NCBI GenBank assembly: GCA_004352715.1
Contig: SCFE01000021.1
Location: forward strand, 186,001 to 250,000
Reading direction: 5' to 3'
From: Hofstenia miamia
Taxonomy: Eukaryota > Xenacoelomorpha > Acoela
Length of the DNA: 64,000 nt
In this document: positions 36,607-48,816 of the stretch, one piece after another
Numbering within the stretch: position 1 is the stretch's first letter
Layout: the number at the start of each line of letters is the position of its first letter
Notes under the pieces: generated by a model
What the model saw: the letters and a program-made list of their open reading frames with translations, nothing else
What the model was told of the DNA's origin: nothing
Database searches by the model: none
Position numbers and translations under genes: made by a program

Positions 36607-36879
36607 CCATTAATTGATCTCAACTCATTTTATGAAAGCACTGAATGGAAGATTTCAGAATACGCTCTAAAGCCAAGCAGCTTATACATTCCATATTCAT
36701 CTGGCTCTGGAAAAAATCACTCAGTCGTAATCTTCACAATAAAATTGGACAGAAAGCCATTGTTTTATGAAATCACGTTGCTTACCCCAATGACTATGCT
36801 TCTTGGCATCACGGCGCTTACGTTTCTTTTGCCAACCTACAAAGGCACAAAGATTTGTATAGCAGCAAACATATTTTTG
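36607..36879 (+). CDS. Receptor exon: loop C, TM1 and first half of TM2
   Basis: Acceptor TTTGTTTAG, 91 codons, donor GTAATT, phase 0 at both ends. An in-frame TAG immediately before the exon fixes its start. It reads PLIDLNSFYESTEWKI (the DLSxYxxSxEWxI strand), then LYIPYSSGSG where alpha subunits carry the vicinal Cys-Cys of loop C. The cysteines are absent, so this is a non-alpha-type subunit. TIKLDRKPLFYEITLLTP matches pre-M1 and TM1 (RRKPLFYxxNLLxP), and FLLPTYKGTK the TM1-TM2 loop. The loop normally reads GEK; Thr replaces the conserved Glu at -1'. TM2 starts KICIAANIFL, with Leu at 9'. A second copy is at 52169-52441. Confidence 0.87.
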
Positions 36880-38176
36880 GTAATTTTGTGACTGTTTCAA
36901 ATTAGAATCGCATAGTATCTGATTTAAGCCTAAAAATAACAAGTCTATTTAATCCTAACTTACAGTTACGAACGACTTTGTCTGTATTTTAGATCAACTT
37001 TGTCCAAGCCTATTAAGAAATTAGGAGGTCTTTTGATATGTACTAGGGTTTTGCGGCCTCGTTTCACGGAAATTATTAGCCGTACGGTTTTTTTCATGCG
37101 CAAATTCTTGAAAGTTTTGAAAATATATTGTTTACTTACTTATGTTCACTCTCTGTTTTTCAATTGATTTACAGTATATGAGTTTTTCTATGCGGTTTAG
37201 TTTCACTGTTTACAACCTGTCATGACTCTCCATAACACGCCTGTGTTTGAACCGCAAAACTCCAATATGAAATTGATCAATATAAGAATGATAAAACAGA
37301 GTGCACATTTATTAATGCTAGTTTTGCGGTATAAGTCTTTCAAGGAAACAAAAAGTGTTGTTATATTGTAAGAGTAACTCACTAAAAACTAATATAAATA
37401 CGGTTATATGTTGAATATTAGTTTGATATTTATAGAGACATATTTTCGTCAGATCAAATTTATGAATAATCGAATAAATGAATGTTGACAAATTTATTTT
37501 TGAAATGTAATTATTTCAGTTTTACCTAGTCTGTAAGATCGATTTATGCTGTTTTACAACAAATTAGAGCTGACTCTGGCTTTAAAACCTCAAAAAGTTT
37601 TACCACTAATACTGAATGTTGCTATAAACGTTCTAAAAGTAGCTGCTGTAAATGAGTCAAAATCCATTCTTCAGAATGAGCCAAGAGAAACAATCAAGGT
37701 TTAGCTGAGATAGTCACCAAAATTAAAGAGACAAAGAAATATTCATCACGAAATTTCAATTAAGATAATTTCAAGGTTGAAGTTTTAGTATATTTCATGT
37801 TGATTATGAAGTACTTTTTATGGGCCACAATTTACAAAAGTCAATTTATAAATAGGCTGGACAAGCATCTTTTATTGCTTAACATTAATCAATCTTTCTG
37901 ATTCCTGACATTTGGTTTGTTTGCATTGTTAGTCTGTTGTTTGATTATAAAATGTCATCTATGCGAAGCAGCTATGCAATCTAATTTTTTGCTTCTTTTA
38001 AATGTAATAAAATTATTCAAAAATATTAATTTTAATGTATCAATTTCATTACCTGCAAAAATTTAACTAAAAATTGCAAAGTGCAGTATGTTGCAACTAA
38101 GGAGAGCACTTACCAATCTCATTTTTTAAAAATCGAGCAATTTTTATCTCTGTTTGCCAATCTGAATATTTTTTAG

Positions 38177-38325
38177 GCCTTCACAATGCCTCTACTAATT
38201 ATCGTGAAGTTGATGCCGTCAACGGGTGAAAACGTCCCATTACTCGTTGAATACAATATCTTCAGTCTTATCATGGCGGCCATTAATTGCTTATTTAGCA
38301 CTATCGTCATTAATATTCATTGGCG
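38177..38325 (+). CDS. Receptor exon: second half of TM2 and TM3
   Basis: Acceptor TATTTTTTAG, donor GTACGT, phase 0 in and phase 2 out. It reads AFTMPLLIIVKLMPSTGENV, then PLL and a hydrophobic TM3 ending NIHWR. This is the nicotinic-receptor TM2-TM3 pattern (LxxFLLxIxExxPSTSxxVPLIGxYLLFTM...LNVHHR). Lys stands at the 20' position where cation channels usually have an acidic residue, and Pro at 14'. The codon split at the donor (CG|) is completed by G at the start of the exon at 48647. A copy is at 53729-53877. Confidence 0.9.
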
Positions 38326-39412
38326 GTACGTTATAGAATCTGATATATTATATTACTTAAATAATGAATATTCATATGGTGCCAAAGACCCTTCTATAAG
38401 CTACTAGTTTAAAAAGTGCAACAAAGAAGAATCCTACTAATTATTAGGGTATGGCCCGGAACCCACATAATAATGTTCTCAGGTGAAAGATGTAGTCTGC
38501 TTAATGGTTTTGACGACCTAAAATGCTTACTTTAGACATATTTGAGCATAAACATTGTATGCAAATTTCATTGAATTCTTTGTCTAGCACAGCTGTTAAG
38601 ATAATTCTTTCTGGACTGTTTGTCTTAGCAATACTTATAACAAAAACATCATTATTATTTAAACTATTTCAAATTGTATCTGTATTCTGCATGTTTGAAA
38701 TGGATGGAAATGCTTTATTGTTTTGAAAGGTTTAATTTGTATCAGTTACACAAGAAGAACAAACTCATTTACTTCAGCATTTGAAAGCAGCAAGGCAAAT
38801 GCGCTTTTGCTCAAATTCTACATGTCTAACGTTTATAACAACCTGTCACTTGAAGCTTAGTAATTAGAATGGCACATAAGAAAAAATGTTTTTTGGTCAA
38901 AAACATATTTCAAAGTTTGTTTAGACATGAAAAACTGAACTTGGAAGTTTTTTTAGCATGGTTGTAAAGTAAAAAAATTCTAAAATATTTTTGGACAAAC
39001 CGCCGCAACACAATTAAATTTATCCTACCCATGGATTCTACTACAACACATCACTGGAAATTTTTACCAATGTACAACGCACATTTGTAAAGTCCTTATG
39101 ATAAAATTGTGACACAACCTTAAAGTATATAAATACAAAACAAATAAAAAATAAAAAATACTAAAATGAAACAATAAATGTTTTTCACACTAAAATGGAA
39201 CGCTACCGCATTGTGTAGAGATGCACCGAGGTGATATTTCCCCTACTACATCTCGCACATCTTTATTCTTTGAACGCGACGGAGTAAATATTGTTGCTGG
39301 AAGAAGATGAATCGAACAATGTCTGTCTATTTGAAGGTCATTTTGTCAACGAAACAAATTGCAAATAACCGTATGTTAAATTTCAACAACTAATGTATTA
39401 ATATCAGTAAAC

Positions 39413-40853
39413 TAGTGCTGTGCGGATAGGCAAATTTGCAAACGCTACCGGCCTGTCTTACTAAATCACATATCGGTATACACCCGATACCTGAAATTAG
39501 TAATCTTTAGTGCTGGTACCTTGTGCGTGCAGGTAATTGTAAGTTTATTTTCATTCACAATTATGTGAATTTTAAATAAAAAAATTTATTTATAACAAAC
39601 TTGAATTGCGTTCAAAATTTTATTGAAATTTCTTAAATTATTTGATAGCAACAAAGAAAATCTCATTTTCGAGTATGGCTAGAACATTCTTTCTAGTACG
39701 GGTGGGTAAGGTATAAAAAAGTATTCTTTGAATCGCAAGTATTGTATAGAAAACTCGTTCAGCGTTGCACTAATGCCCATACCCGAACATATTTATCATT
39801 ACAAAATTCAAACCCAGTTATAAAATGCAAAATATATGTTGATTCAAGCTTCAATTTTCAAAAAGTTTACCACTAAGTTTAAGAAAATACATTAAAATTG
39901 CAACTATTGGTACATTTGTAAAACTTCACCATAAAAATTAGTTCATCGGATGAACTTTGGTTAAAATTGCATCCTAAAAATACATGAACGATAAATCTTT
40001 AATTTTGTTGTGCATTCAAATGCTTTACTTCAGTTTTCATTTATTGACAAAGCTCATTTAAATGTGTGTTTGTGATCGTTTAAGGACAACTCTCTTCTTT
40101 AAGAATAATTAATTTAAGAACGTATTCCTTTTCCATTTTGCCCGTTATTTGTTTTATTTACCCGTATCCCGTAGAACTTGTACTTGTAACCAAACGAAAC
40201 ACGTGGATAGAACTGGTAAGCAAAACGGGTTGAGATCGGGTTCAAATTTTTTTCTTAGGGTTAATAAGATGTAATAATAATAATATTGTAATTTTTTGTG
40301 ATCATTGTAATGTGTACAATATCAAGGACATATCAATTTGGTGTTAGAGTTAGATTGTTTGCCAAACAATTAAGTTGGATTAAAAAATACTAACTCGTAT
40401 CAGCGCATTCATAATGATAATTTCTAAGTCTAATAAGCAGCACGAATGACTTGAACAAAGAATATGAACTAGAGTTTTGGATTTATAGACATTTTGTCAT
40501 GCATCTATGTTATGAATGAATTATCTTCTGAAATAAAAAGATTTTCATCTCGATTTGTTTTTAAAGAGGCACATGATCGATCTGAGAGAGGCTTCTCTTC
40601 TTGTCTGCTTACTGTAACTGAAAAACGCTATTCACTAGCAGCTGACACTATAGAAGCCTTAGAAATGCTAAATTCTTTTTCAAAGCATTAAAAAAATTTA
40701 AATTTAAAATACACATTTAAAGAATTATAATTTTTATCAATTTAATACTTGATTTTTTAAATTCAGCCTGAAATCTGGTTAAAATTTTCATTTCGAGTTC
40801 GGGTTGACCAAATCGGGTTTGGCCCGATTCCACCTCTGTGCCGTACAGCCCTA
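39413..40853 (+). mobile_element. hAT-like transposon (copy 1)
   Basis: Left end TAGTGCTGTGCGG and right end, inverted, TAGGGCTGTACGG: 13-bp terminal repeats with two mismatches. Flanks CAGTAAAC and TCCTAAAC agree at five of eight positions, a plausible worn 8-bp target duplication. It contains a hAT transposase C-terminal fragment at 40494-40691 in the same orientation, supporting the family. It lies within an intron of the receptor gene or just after it. Confidence 0.65.
40494..40691 (+). pseudogene. hAT transposase C-terminal dimerisation domain fragment
   Basis: A 65-codon frame ending at a true stop. It contains SERGFSSCLLTVTEKRYSLA followed by ADTIEALEMLNSFSKH, matching the hAT family C-terminal pattern (SERxFSxAGxxxxxKRxxLxxxxVExLxFL). 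The DDE catalytic region and BED finger are not recognisable upstream, so the transposase is a remnant. Second copy at 56046-56243. Confidence 0.7.
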
Positions 40854-41718
40854 TCCTAAACGAATTTCTTCGTTTATTCACCGATTTGGTATCCCATGTG
40901 GTAAAAGTGGGTATTAGTATTGAATCATTATTTGCCAATTTTCCTTATTTTCTACATATTTTGCATAGAAGGGGTGTTTTAAAACCACAAGTTTCAAACA
41001 ATTTTAACAGACCTTAGCATTGACTCTCGGACAAGTTATTGTACTGATTATATCAACACTTAGATAAGGTGGCTTTGGCTTTAGACCATTTCGGGCAGAA
41101 ACAAGCGAAAACAGAAGAAAAAATTTAATAAATTCAGAGCATGAATATGACTGTCATATCAATAAGAATTATTAACAATAATTTTCGTTTATTTCCGTTA
41201 GTTTCTTCAAACACTAATTGTATATTTACGATTAATATTTACGAATAAAATGAATAATAACTACGTGTAAACTAGCAGTCAGTTACAAATGATCACCACC
41301 TTCACTAACTTTTTGACATTGATTTTTAGTCTAGTGAAGGAATTCAGCACATGAGGTTCAGGTAGACCAGATCCAGATATTCTGCCAAAAAAACTTCATC
41401 CTTGTTTCCTTCTGATTGAAGATTTGCATTACCTAACTTACAGTCAGGCCTTGTTTTCATCAGGAATTTACCAACAATTATACATTTCCTTTCCAAAACA
41501 TCAATAAAAAACATTTTAATACAAAGATAGTAGATATATTCATTGAAAAGCTTTGAAATCTGTGACTGACACAAATAATTGAATATTGATTTTTTGTGAT
41601 GGCTTACAATAATTTCGTTCTTGGGTAATTTAGTTCATATATTTTACTATTTTACATTTTGATTTTACTTACAGAAAAAAAGAAGTTTTTTGGAAGAGCT
41701 ATATATATATATATATAT

Positions 41719-42718
41719 NNNNNNNNNNNNNNNNNNNNNNNNNNNNNNNNNNNNNNNNNNNNNNNNNNNNNNNNNNNNNNNNNNNNNNNNNNNNNNNNNN
41801 NNNNNNNNNNNNNNNNNNNNNNNNNNNNNNNNNNNNNNNNNNNNNNNNNNNNNNNNNNNNNNNNNNNNNNNNNNNNNNNNNNNNNNNNNNNNNNNNNNNN
41901 NNNNNNNNNNNNNNNNNNNNNNNNNNNNNNNNNNNNNNNNNNNNNNNNNNNNNNNNNNNNNNNNNNNNNNNNNNNNNNNNNNNNNNNNNNNNNNNNNNNN
42001 NNNNNNNNNNNNNNNNNNNNNNNNNNNNNNNNNNNNNNNNNNNNNNNNNNNNNNNNNNNNNNNNNNNNNNNNNNNNNNNNNNNNNNNNNNNNNNNNNNNN
42101 NNNNNNNNNNNNNNNNNNNNNNNNNNNNNNNNNNNNNNNNNNNNNNNNNNNNNNNNNNNNNNNNNNNNNNNNNNNNNNNNNNNNNNNNNNNNNNNNNNNN
42201 NNNNNNNNNNNNNNNNNNNNNNNNNNNNNNNNNNNNNNNNNNNNNNNNNNNNNNNNNNNNNNNNNNNNNNNNNNNNNNNNNNNNNNNNNNNNNNNNNNNN
42301 NNNNNNNNNNNNNNNNNNNNNNNNNNNNNNNNNNNNNNNNNNNNNNNNNNNNNNNNNNNNNNNNNNNNNNNNNNNNNNNNNNNNNNNNNNNNNNNNNNNN
42401 NNNNNNNNNNNNNNNNNNNNNNNNNNNNNNNNNNNNNNNNNNNNNNNNNNNNNNNNNNNNNNNNNNNNNNNNNNNNNNNNNNNNNNNNNNNNNNNNNNNN
42501 NNNNNNNNNNNNNNNNNNNNNNNNNNNNNNNNNNNNNNNNNNNNNNNNNNNNNNNNNNNNNNNNNNNNNNNNNNNNNNNNNNNNNNNNNNNNNNNNNNNN
42601 NNNNNNNNNNNNNNNNNNNNNNNNNNNNNNNNNNNNNNNNNNNNNNNNNNNNNNNNNNNNNNNNNNNNNNNNNNNNNNNNNNNNNNNNNNNNNNNNNNNN
42701 NNNNNNNNNNNNNNNNNN
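41719..42718. other. Assembly gap, 1000 N
   Basis: Exactly 1000 N, a placeholder size. Left edge in a TA microsatellite. Confidence 1.
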
Positions 42719-44743
42719 ATATATGACTATTAAATGTCACATGGCACTGTTTAAATTTCTTGTAATGTTATATATTTATATCATCTTTAATCATAATACT
42801 AACCAAAAAAAACTGTAATGGCAAGGAGTTATTTAGCATAATCACCACACATGGTTTTATACATTATGATATTATATTCTCCAAAATATGCTTTCAAATT
42901 ACATCCTAAAGATTGTTTTGCTCTAAAATAGTAAATTTCTAGGATTATGTGATAGCATTCAACGGATCCTACGCGTTTATGATGAGAAACAATTTAATGA
43001 TGAACAAGCTGAGCCACGAGAATGCTGGAAAGCTCTGCAGAAAGCCAATATTTTGCGAAAATAAGCCCTAAAAGTCTTGAAGCAATATTGAAAGCCTAAA
43101 TACGGAGGCATTCAAACCAAATAATAACAATAATACTGCATTTTTTAACATCATTTACTAGCTAAAGGGAAATTGATAATTTCTCTTGTAAAAAATGAAC
43201 CAACAAATCACACAAACTTTGAGAGAAAATGCATGAATATGAGGATCTCTGAAAGATGAATCGCAAAAAGACATGCACCATACATATTTTTATATTAGTC
43301 GCATAGGACTTCCAGATTCTTAGAAAATCACAATTTTGATCCCCATCACGTGTTTATATTTCATTGTTAAAAACTACATTTTTAAGCATTTCCAAATTTG
43401 AGAACAAGCCATTCTATTGAAAAAGATGCAGTCAATAGCTAATGCCTCTTAAGATATGCACTCGATAAGAATAGCAGAAGAATAATGTAAACTAGAACAA
43501 AATTACCAATGGAAACATAATTTTTGGGCAAAGAAAACGCTTAAAAAGATGGTTAAAACTCACAGCTCATAATAATACGCATACTTACTGAATCAGTTAG
43601 TTTGGCATCCGTAGTTGAGTGATAACTTGACCACATTTGATGATTTGCTATCGAAGTTCATAAAATACTTGATCACGTTCTCAACCTACATCTATTTAGT
43701 ATTTTAATATTATGTGGTCGATTTTTTACATAGATATTCCAGTCACTTAATAAACATTTAAAAATAAAACTAAAAAAACACAAAAAACTTATACTGAATG
43801 AAATAGAAAAAGCAGAACAATACCATTAGCTGTGTTTAAACAAGACTCTTTGTATATCAAAATCATTGCTCAAACTCAGCACGTCGCGGCGCGGCTCGGC
43901 TCAGAACATAAGTTGGGCTCTTTCACAAGTCTGTAATAGCAAAAAGGCGATGCTAAAGCAAGTTATTTAGGTTGAATTATATCCCAAAGAAAAATAAACT
44001 GTTTGAATGTATTCCTATACAAAAATTTAGAATCTGACAATATGTTTAGTTTTGCTAGCATTTGTTTTAGTGTATTTGGGAACTACTTTGTCTCGATAGT
44101 TCGGGTCAAACCTTCCGTTAATAAGCAAACATGAAACGTATTTGTTGCGATTATGTAAACATTACGTTCGTCCATAACCTTTTTTCTTTCTATTGTTCCA
44201 CTGTAAAATAATTGACTGAAGTTCATATATAGTGTGAGTGTAAAGGCTTTGTTGTTCTAGTTTACGTAATATTTTGACTTGACATCCTTATTAGTAGTTT
44301 TCATTAAGCATTCAAGTCCTCTTGATATAGCTGTGATGACATATTTCACTATACTCTATCTAGATTGTCCTCAAATGTAAATATATGTAAATTTTGGAAC
44401 AAAAATGTCATCATATCCACCGCAGACGAACGAATACAACTTATTTGTTATAAACTTTGTGAAACTAGAGACATAGCATGTGATGCTAACTCAAATCTTA
44501 TTTTTCTGCCAGGCAAATAGCCTGGTTAGTGGAGACGAACCCCCTGAAAGGTCAGGCAACCTCTTCTGGACAACAAAGCTAAAAGGGAAATCAGCATGTT
44601 AAAATAAATTTTTTTATTTCAACTGTTGTAGCTTTGCTACCAATAAGATCTATTTTGTCACTTACTTGCCATAACTATATGACCTGAGGCGTCAGAAAGT
44701 CCCGCCCATTTATGCAAAATAGAATTAAAATGGTGTGGTCTTG
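42719..44743 (-). repeat. Inverted copy of 3352-5643
   Basis: Reverse complement of the left repeat from its 5643 end to about 3352. Divergence is greatest in the first 1.5 kb. Ends at the single N at 44744. Confidence 0.85.
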
Positions 44744-44744
44744 N

Positions 44745-45509
44745 TTTTCTGCCAGGCACGTAGCCTGGTTAGGGGGGACGAATCCCTTGAAAGGTCAGGC
44801 AACCTCTTCTGGACAACAAAGCTAACAGGAAAATCAGCATATTAAAATAAATTTTTTTATTTCAGCTGTTGTAGCTTTGCTACCAATAAGGTCTATTTTG
44901 TCACTTACTTGCCATAACTATATGACCTGAGGCGTCAGAAAGTCCCGCCCATTTATGCAAAATAGAATTAAAATGGTGTGGTCTTGATAAAATTTTAGTT
45001 TAAATTTTAAGGAAAGTCGAAACTCCCATCAATCCCTTCTGAATGCGTGTTAATTATATTAAGAAAACCATATTCCCTGATATACACTTTGCGTTAAAGA
45101 GAACTTTCTTTTTGAAAGTTGAGTTCAAGAACAACTTAAGTAAAACTGGATCCATAATGCATACAAATGCGTGTATCAACTTTTAGTTTTTTCACATAAA
45201 TTAAATTATGCACAATGTTTAGACATACCGCTATAATGACAAAATCAATATAGCATGTTTGTTTTGAAACAATGAATTCAAGCCAAAACAAATTAATTTC
45301 TATATCATACTGCCTATAGCTTACACATCATTATATACAAACATTTATTTTGTCAACAGAACATGTATATCTAAACATATTCATAAATATATTAAAGAAT
45401 GTGACGTCATTTTGTGAAAACATACAGATTTGTATGTTATAGCAAGATAACTTTGAACTAAATGAATATGGCTTAAAAGTACAATGAATTGAGCTAAATA
45501 CTACAAGTA
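44745..45509 (-). repeat. Inverted copy of about 2840-3598
   Basis: A second pass over the same repeat, starting back at the TTTTCTGCCAGGC hairpin. It carries substitutions (CACGTAGCC in place of AAATAGCC) absent from the copy at 44500. Bounded by single Ns at 44744 and 45510. Confidence 0.85.
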
Positions 45510-45510
45510 N

Positions 45511-45948
45511 TAAAATTTTAGTTTAAATTTTAGGGAAAGTTGAAACTCCCATCAATCCCTTCTGAATGTGTGTTAATTATATGAAAAAAACCATATTCCC
45601 TGATATACACTTTGCGTTAAAGAGAATTTTCTTTTTGAAAGTTGAGTTCAAGAACAACTTAAGTAAAACTGGATCCATAATGCATACAAATGCGTGTATC
45701 AACTTTTAGTTTTTTCACATAAATTAAATTATGCACAATGTTTAGACATACCGCTATAATGACAAAATCAATATAGCATGTTTGTTTTGAAACAATGAAT
45801 TCAAGCCAAAACAAATTAATTTCTATATCATACTGCCTATAGCTTACACATCATTATATACAAACATTTATTTTGTCAACAGAACATGTATATCTAAACA
45901 TATTCATAAATATATTAAAGAATGTGACGTCATTTTGTGAAAACAGAT
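45511..45948 (-). repeat. Inverted copy of about 2930-3355
   Basis: A third overlapping pass over the same repeat, bounded by single Ns at 45510 and 45949. Almost identical to 46464-46900. Confidence 0.85.
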
Positions 45949-45949
45949 N

Positions 45950-47275
45950 AGTTTGGTATAAGTGTAACGGCTTTGTTATTCTAGTTAGTTTACGTAATAT
46001 TTTGATTTGACATCCTTAGTAGTTTTCATTAGGCATTCAAGTCCTCTTGAGATAGCTGTGATGACTATACTCTGTCTAGATTGTTCTCAAATGTAAATAT
46101 ATGTAAATGTTGGAACAAAAATGTCATCATATCCACGGCAGATGAAAGAATACAACTTATTTGCTATAAACTTTGTGAAACTAGAGACATAGCATGTGAT
46201 GCTAACTCAAATCTTATTTTTCTGCCAGGCACGTAGCCTGGTTAGGGGGGACGAATCCCCTGAAAGGTCAGGCAACCTCTTCTGGACAACAAAGCTAAAA
46301 GGGAAATCAGCATGTTAAAATAAATTTTTTTATTTCAACTGTTGTAGCTTTGCTACCAATAAGATCTATTTTGTCACTTACTTGCCATAACTATATGACC
46401 TGAGGCGTCAGAAAGTCCCGCCCATTTATGCAAAATAGAATTAAAATGGTGTGGTCTTGATAAAATTTTAGTTTAAATTTTAGGGAAAGTTGAAACTCCC
46501 ATCAATCCCTTCTGAATGTGTGTTAATTATATGAAAAAAACCATATTCCCTGATATACACTTTGCGTTAAAGAGAATTTTCTTTTTGAAAGTTGAGTTCA
46601 AGAACAACTTAAGTAAAACTGGATCCATAATGCATACAAATGCGTGTATCAACTTTTAGTTTTTTCACATAAATTAAATTATGCACAATGTTTAGACATA
46701 CCGCTATAATGACAAAATCAATATAGCATGTTTGTTTTGAAACAATGAATTCAAGCCAAAACAAATTAATTTCTATATCATACTGCCTATAGCTTACACA
46801 TCATTATATACAAACATTTATTTTGTCAACAGAACATGTATATCTAAACATATTCATAAATATATTAAAGAATGTGACGTCATTTTGTGAAAACATACAG
46901 ATTTGTATGTTATAGCAAGATAACTTTGAACTAAATGAATATGGCTTAAAAGTACAATGAATTGAGCTAAATACTACAAGTACATTAACCATATCTCGAA
47001 CTGCTTTTAAAACCGCGTGGATTTCTAACAGCACCCCTTTCATAATTAATTTTATTCATCACCAAGCAGGGAAGCTTGACAGAACTATAGCTTACATCTC
47101 ACTGGTGCTATGACATCATAGTAAGCACTGACGTCGGCAAATTGACTGCAATGGCGAAACATTTGAGAAATGTGTTCTAAGTCCATTAACAACAATGATA
47201 TTTGGCAGGGTGGCAGTAAATATTAAACTGAACATATTGATAAAATATTCATTCGATATCATTCTGACCTAGCTT
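45950..47275 (-). repeat. Inverted copy of 2536-3872
   Basis: A fourth overlapping pass, ending at the gap exactly opposite base 2536. Near-identical to the left arm. Contains the mirrored frame 46804-47043. Confidence 0.85.
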
Positions 47276-48275
47276 NNNNNNNNNNNNNNNNNNNNNNNNN
47301 NNNNNNNNNNNNNNNNNNNNNNNNNNNNNNNNNNNNNNNNNNNNNNNNNNNNNNNNNNNNNNNNNNNNNNNNNNNNNNNNNNNNNNNNNNNNNNNNNNNN
47401 NNNNNNNNNNNNNNNNNNNNNNNNNNNNNNNNNNNNNNNNNNNNNNNNNNNNNNNNNNNNNNNNNNNNNNNNNNNNNNNNNNNNNNNNNNNNNNNNNNNN
47501 NNNNNNNNNNNNNNNNNNNNNNNNNNNNNNNNNNNNNNNNNNNNNNNNNNNNNNNNNNNNNNNNNNNNNNNNNNNNNNNNNNNNNNNNNNNNNNNNNNNN
47601 NNNNNNNNNNNNNNNNNNNNNNNNNNNNNNNNNNNNNNNNNNNNNNNNNNNNNNNNNNNNNNNNNNNNNNNNNNNNNNNNNNNNNNNNNNNNNNNNNNNN
47701 NNNNNNNNNNNNNNNNNNNNNNNNNNNNNNNNNNNNNNNNNNNNNNNNNNNNNNNNNNNNNNNNNNNNNNNNNNNNNNNNNNNNNNNNNNNNNNNNNNNN
47801 NNNNNNNNNNNNNNNNNNNNNNNNNNNNNNNNNNNNNNNNNNNNNNNNNNNNNNNNNNNNNNNNNNNNNNNNNNNNNNNNNNNNNNNNNNNNNNNNNNNN
47901 NNNNNNNNNNNNNNNNNNNNNNNNNNNNNNNNNNNNNNNNNNNNNNNNNNNNNNNNNNNNNNNNNNNNNNNNNNNNNNNNNNNNNNNNNNNNNNNNNNNN
48001 NNNNNNNNNNNNNNNNNNNNNNNNNNNNNNNNNNNNNNNNNNNNNNNNNNNNNNNNNNNNNNNNNNNNNNNNNNNNNNNNNNNNNNNNNNNNNNNNNNNN
48101 NNNNNNNNNNNNNNNNNNNNNNNNNNNNNNNNNNNNNNNNNNNNNNNNNNNNNNNNNNNNNNNNNNNNNNNNNNNNNNNNNNNNNNNNNNNNNNNNNNNN
48201 NNNNNNNNNNNNNNNNNNNNNNNNNNNNNNNNNNNNNNNNNNNNNNNNNNNNNNNNNNNNNNNNNNNNNNNNNNN
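47276..48275. other. Assembly gap, 1000 N
   Basis: Exactly 1000 N; right edge in a TA microsatellite. Confidence 1.
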
Positions 48276-48646
48276 TATATATATATATATATATATATGC
48301 ATATATATATTGTCAAAAGTATTGAGACAGTTACCAATTTAGTAATTAAAATAATTGTCATTTTGTTGTGTACAATAATCGGTTAACTCCCAATTTAATA
48401 TATTCCAGAGCAAGTTATACAATAACAACTTTCATTTAAAGGATTAATATATATTTCCAATCAGATGAAACAAATAGCTCAAATTTAAATCATTAGTCTG
48501 AATGACAATCTCACTAATTTAAAATATGATTTGCTGCTTAAATCAACGTAAAATTTCTTTGAAATGTGATTTCTAGACAGTGAGTTCTTTCGCCACCAAG
48601 CGCAAAAATGCACTTTTTCAATAAAATTGAATTAAATAAATTTTAG

Positions 48647-48816
48647 GTCGCCAGATACCGATGTAATGCCTGCAATGTTTAAAAAGATTGTTATTGAATT
48701 TCTGCCACGATATCTTGGAGTCAGCCGACCACAGACAGACGAAAAGGACCGGGTTAAAGAACACAAAAGCGAAATCAGACTTTTGTATTGTAACGAAAGT
48801 ATATTAGAAAGCGAAG
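48647..48816 (+). CDS. Receptor exon after TM3 (start of cytoplasmic loop)
   Basis: Acceptor AATTTTAG, donor GTAAAT, 170 bp, phase 1 out. The first G completes the split Arg codon of the TM3 exon. The frame then reads SPDTDVMPAMFKKIVIEFLP followed by RYLGVSRPQ, the canonical nicotinic-receptor post-TM3 sequence (HRSPxTHxMPxWVRKxFIxxLPRxLxMxRP). The rest is a charged loop segment ending LESE. The following exons, including TM4, were not found before the next contig feature. In this scaffold it stands upstream of the second copy of the TM1 exon. Confidence 0.87.

Larger units (their letters stand above)
35692..41718 (+). repeat. 6-kb segment, copy 1 of a near-identical direct duplication
   Basis: Matches 51252-57270 nearly base for base (offset 15562, then 15552 after a compensating 10-bp indel near 37219). 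Differences cluster at 36455-36490, 37075-37095 and about 37215; after 38000 I see none. It begins in a TA microsatellite and ends in one at a 1000-N gap. Two haplotypes placed in tandem is the simplest reading. Confidence 0.9.

Noticed and set aside
36721-36942. Minus-strand frame with a KKRKRR basic patch, also at 52283-52504
   Set aside because: It is antisense to the TM1 receptor exon, which has clear splice sites and homology on the plus strand.
36246-40264. TTAACCCTAA words as ends of a third piggyBac element
   Set aside because: Similarity stops after about 10 bases and one end lies inside the hAT element.
40717-40938. Minus-strand 73-codon frame (also 56269-56490)
   Set aside because: Mostly the terminal region of the hAT element read backwards.
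41344-41574. Minus-strand 76-codon frame (also 56896-57126)
   Set aside because: Looks mildly coding but shows no homology, splice signal or neighbour that supports it; its second copy is explained by the DNA duplication.
41652-42740. Long open frames across gaps (also at 47249-48361, 57211-58308, 60322-61440)
   Set aside because: They are open only because of N runs; the real sequence on either side is microsatellite or intron, except for the ATPase and the frame at 61341-61806.
2536-47275. A giant Polinton-like element with 3-kb terminal inverted repeats
   Set aside because: The enclosed 37 kb contains host genes and unrelated transposons, the right arm is a mosaic of four partial copies, and the packaging ATPase lies outside the arms.
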